DNA from: Aquiluna borgnonia | GTDB taxonomy: Bacteria; Actinomycetota; Actinomycetes; Actinomycetales; Microbacteriaceae | Length of the DNA: 64,000 nucleotides | Direction of reading: 5' to 3' | Assembly (NCBI RefSeq): GCF_013283855.1 | Contig: NZ_CP054056.1 | Span: 1,116,001-1,180,000, forward strand | Part shown: positions 61,752 to 64,000 of the stretch, one piece after another | Position numbering within the stretch: position 1 is the stretch's first letter | Layout: every line of letters begins with the position of its first letter | The notes under the pieces: generated by a model | The model's database searches: none | Told to the model about the DNA's origin: nothing | The model's input: the letters and a program-made list of their open reading frames with translations, nothing else | Made by a program: the position numbers and the translations under genes

Positions 61752-63039
61752 ATCGAATTACTGGCATTCAAGAGCCCAACGCGTGATTCCGGGCGGTGTG
61801 AGCTCGCCGGTTCGCGCCTTCAAAGCAGTCGGAGGAACGCCTCGTTACTTTGTTTCTGGGGCTGGAAGTCGAGTGACGGATGTGGATGGCAACAATTACG
61901 TTGACTTAGTTGGTTCCTGGGGGCCAATGATTGTCGGCCACGCTCACCCCAAGGTTGTGGAAAAAGTCTCAGCGGCCATGAGCAAGTCTTTCTCATTTGG
62001 AGCGCCCCATCCCAATGAATCACTACTTGCTGAATCCATAAGCCAGCGAGTGTCTGCGGCGGAACGAGTCCGATTTGTTTCCTCGGGAACTGAGGCGGTG
62101 ATGACCGCAGTTCGATTAGCGAGAGGGGCAACCGGAAGGGCTCTGATTGTGAAGTTTTCCGGCTGCTATCACGGACACTTGGATTCGATGCTGGTTTCGG
62201 CTGGTTCGGGAGTTGCAACCTTGGGGCTGCCCAACTCCCCCGGGGTAACAGCGGGTCAAGTGGCCGACACTGTTGTTCTTGAATACAACAACTTTGACGA
62301 GCTGAACGAACTTTTTTCGGAGCGCGGATCTGAAGTTGCAGCTGTGATAACAGAGGCCGCTGCTGCAAACATGGGCGTCGTTCCCCCTCTGGATGGCTTC
62401 AATGAGCAGATTGCGAAGTTGTGCGCAATGCACGGAGCGCTGATGATTCTTGATGAGGTGATGACGGGATTTCGAGTTTCACGAGCTGGGTGGTGGGGAA
62501 AGTACGGATCAGGATGGCAACCGGATTTGATCACAATGGGCAAGGTAATCGGTGGCGGCCTACCACTGGCTGCGGTTGCTGGTCGTGCTGAAATTATGGA
62601 CCTGCTTGCCCCCTTGGGTTCTGTTTATCAGGCAGGCACACTCAGTGGAAACCCGGTGGCGACGAGTGCCGGGTTAGCAACATTGGAGCTGCTCGACCAA
62701 GATGCATACGACCTTCTTGATAAGCGTGCTGGAGAAATTGGCGATGCAATTTCTGGTGCCCTCAACGGACACGTCGTTCAGCACAGCTACCAGGTTGCAG
62801 GCAACCTGTTCTCTTTTTTCCTTGGCTGCTCTAGAGTGACAAACTACGCTCAAGCCAGCACTCAAGACCAGACGGCGTTCAAGATTTTCTTCAACAGCAT
62901 GCTCGACAACGGAGTGTCCATACCGCCCTCAGCCTTCGAAGCCTGGTTCGTCTCAACGGCCATAACAGACAGTGATGTGGAGACTATTGCGCTGGCGGCG
63001 GACAGAGCGGCCCGGTCAGTTGCGCAAGCTTTGAATTAG
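61738..63039 (+). CDS. hemL: Glutamate-1-semialdehyde 2,1-aminomutase
   Basis: A 433-residue PLP enzyme making 5-aminolevulinate. [19 protein letters not shown] (in part), [23 protein letters not shown] and [21 protein letters not shown] with the PLP lysine are classic HemL. TTG start 14 bases inside hemB with AGGAG eight bases ahead. Last gene of the hemA-C-D-B-L operon; the promoter of the following tetR lies over its 3' end. Confidence 0.96.
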   Translation: METSKSNYWHSRAQRVIPGGVSSPVRAFKAVGGTPRYFVSGAGSRVTDVDGNNYVDLVGSWGPMIVGHAHPKVVEKVSAAMSKSFSFGAPHPNESLLAESISQRVSAAERVRFVSSGTEAVMTAVRLARGATGRALIVKFSGCYHGHLDSMLVSAGSGVATLGLPNSPGVTAGQVADTVVLEYNNFDELNELFSERGSEVAAVITEAAAANMGVVPPLDGFNEQIAKLCAMHGALMILDEVMTGFRVSRAGWWGKYGSGWQPDLITMGKVIGGGLPLAAVAGRAEIMDLLAPLGSVYQAGTLSGNPVATSAGLATLELLDQDAYDLLDKRAGEIGDAISGALNGHVVQHSYQVAGNLFSFFLGCSRVTNYAQASTQDQTAFKIFFNSMLDNGVSIPPSAFEAWFVSTAITDSDVETIALAADRAARSVAQALN

Positions 63040-63059
63040 CCACCCGGGCAAATTATGCT
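63031..63059 (+). promoter_or_regulatory. tetR promoter, probably leaderless
   Basis: TTGAAT (63031-63036) and TATGCT (63054-63059) are spaced 17 bases. The ATG at 63069 is nine bases beyond the -10, leaving a leader of only a few bases and no Shine-Dalgarno. The -35 overlaps the last codons of hemL. Confidence 0.55.
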
Positions 63060-63068
63060 TAGAGTGCT

Positions 63069-63635
63069 ATGGCAACCGACACCAAAAGAGACCTCATAAT
63101 TCAGGCCGCCTCTGAAATAATTCAGGAGCAGGGCCTGGAGGCTCTTACCATGAGGGCCCTAGCCCTCAAGCTAAAGATATCTCGGCCGGCGCTCTACCAG
63201 TACGTTGCATCTCGAGAGCACGTCCTATCGGAAATATTGCTCGACGAAATGGCAGATCTTTCTAATGAGCTAGACCGACTGCTGCGTGATCTGAAAGATC
63301 CAATGGAGCAAATTAGAGTTTGGCTCCATTTCTCCTTGGCATTTATGGCGTCCGACCGGCACCGATTTGTCTCCGATATTCCACAGGGTGTCATTCCGGA
63401 GGATCAGCGCGGAATGTTTAGGGCCATGCACGGCTTCTACACATCAAGCCTGATCAGCCCTCTAGCCGAAGTGGGAGTTGAAGACCCCGCTACGACAGCC
63501 AACCTGATTCTTGGCCTCATAGGTGCAACAGCAAAGAAAATTGAATTAGGTGCTGATTTCAGCGCTCAGGCCAAGGCTCTTGAAGATTTCGTCATGGCCG
63601 GTATTGAGGCAGCGCTCTCTAATTTAGCTGACTAG
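63069..63635 (+). CDS. TetR-family transcriptional regulator
   Basis: A 188-residue repressor. The N-terminal helix-turn-helix (DLIIQAASEIIQEQGLEALTMRALALKLKISRPALYQYV, in part: LTMRALALKLKISRPALYQY) spans about residues 8-50, and an all-helical ligand domain follows. It is convergent with an MFS transporter gene ending 16 bases away, a common regulator-exporter pairing, though regulation of that gene is inference. Confidence 0.9.
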   Translation: MATDTKRDLIIQAASEIIQEQGLEALTMRALALKLKISRPALYQYVASREHVLSEILLDEMADLSNELDRLLRDLKDPMEQIRVWLHFSLAFMASDRHRFVSDIPQGVIPEDQRGMFRAMHGFYTSSLISPLAEVGVEDPATTANLILGLIGATAKKIELGADFSAQAKALEDFVMAGIEAALSNLAD

Positions 63636-63651
63636 CTGTATCCCCAAATTC

Positions 63652-64000
63652 CTAATGAGCCTCAGCCTGTAAGTCCCGCCGCAGGTCCGGAATAGTCCAA
63701 GGCCTCACAACAAAAATCATCACCGCCGTGGAGATACCGAATAGCAAAAGGGCCAGCCAGCCAACATCAGCCGTTGAGGTTGTGGAGAGCTGCGAGTAAA
63801 CAAGCGCAAAAATTGAAGTTGCAATGAAGTTTGCCGAACCCATTAGGGAGGCGGCGGTACCGGCCTCAGTTCCGTGATTCAAAAGGGCAATGGTTGGGAT
63901 CGCTGTCGCCGGGGCCCCAAAGGACACAATCAGCAGGATAAAACCAATCTCAGCCAACCAGATATCTCCCCCGCTGGTGACCACCAGGAAAATTCCTGCC
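63652..64000 (-). CDS. MFS transporter, C-terminal part (start outside window)
   Basis: The frame is open to the window edge, so only the last 116 or so residues are seen. They form about four hydrophobic helices: FILLIVSFGAPATAIPTIAL, GTAASLMGSANFIATSIFAL (in part), WLALLLFGISTAVMIFVV. GTAASLMGSANF is typical of the Bcr/CflA drug-resistance group of MFS exporters. It is convergent with tetR. Substrate unknown. Confidence 0.8.
   Translation of the reverse strand, partial: AGIFLVVTSGGDIWLAEIGFILLIVSFGAPATAIPTIALLNHGTEAGTAASLMGSANFIATSIFALVYSQLSTTSTADVGWLALLLFGISTAVMIFVVRPWTIPDLRRDLQAEAH

Noticed and set aside
1-64000. Search by eye for rRNA, tRNA, CRISPR arrays, insertion sequences and phage genes
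   Set aside because: None was seen; a tRNA could be missed without a covariance-model search, but the gaps between genes are mostly too short to hold one.

Overview
The window reads as chromosomal DNA of a small-genome, photoheterotrophic actinobacterium, most likely a freshwater Microbacteriaceae of the Rhodoluna/Aquiluna (Luna) type. The reasons are a typical actinorhodopsin gene (42420-43193), the actinobacterial coproporphyrin-dependent haem genes (cpfC with C-terminal cysteines, chdC, cgoX), base composition near half GC by eye, very tight gene packing with many 4-base stop/start overlaps, and GTG/TTG starts. The lineage call is inference from gene content. No rRNA, tRNA, CRISPR array, insertion sequence or phage gene was seen.

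Positions 1-18872 hold a carbohydrate/cyclitol region. It opens with the end of a P450 gene. A minus-strand set follows: creatininase-like protein, aldo-keto reductase, Gfo/Idh/MocA oxidoreductase, a complete sugar ABC transporter (binding protein, permease, ATPase), IolG-like dehydrogenase and IolE-like isomerase/dehydratase. Divergent from it is a plus-strand myo-inositol catabolic operon (TIM-barrel isomerase, iolC, an aldolase, iolA, iolB, iolD, IolH-like protein, and a tautomerase-fold protein resembling malonate semialdehyde decarboxylase). A GntR regulator closes the region. TTGT-N4-ACA(A/T) motifs lie before the transporter, in the divergent promoter region, before iolC and before gntR, which suggests one regulon.

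Positions 18944-31752 are a xylose/hemicellulose region: a minus-strand operon (sugar binding protein, ATPase, permease, GH31 alpha-xylosidase, xylA, xylB, GH43) divergent from a ROK repressor that is followed by a nucleoside-hydrolase-like protein and a GH1 beta-glucosidase. The glycosidases lack signal peptides, so short xylo- or xylogluco-oligosaccharides are probably cleaved inside the cell. Both sugar transporters have a strong hairpin just after the binding-protein gene.

Positions 31755-48852 hold an iron(III) ABC transporter with a DtxR-type box, an ABC-F protein, a DUF4143 ATPase with an extended -10 promoter and almost no leader, the HrpA helicase, and a light-related stretch: actinorhodopsin, a 35-residue single-helix membrane peptide just behind it, a bidirectional terminator, a DUF3817 membrane protein, a class III aminotransferase, a DoxX-like protein, an iron-sulfur photolyase and an SDR-type protein.

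Positions 48865-64000 hold an oxidoreductase, PBP4-type DacB, gnd, an EamA exporter and the haem locus: hemE-cgoX-chdC-cpfC on the minus strand, divergent from hemA-hemC-hemD-hemB-hemL on the plus strand, with a 13-base palindrome between. A TetR regulator and the end of an MFS transporter close the window.
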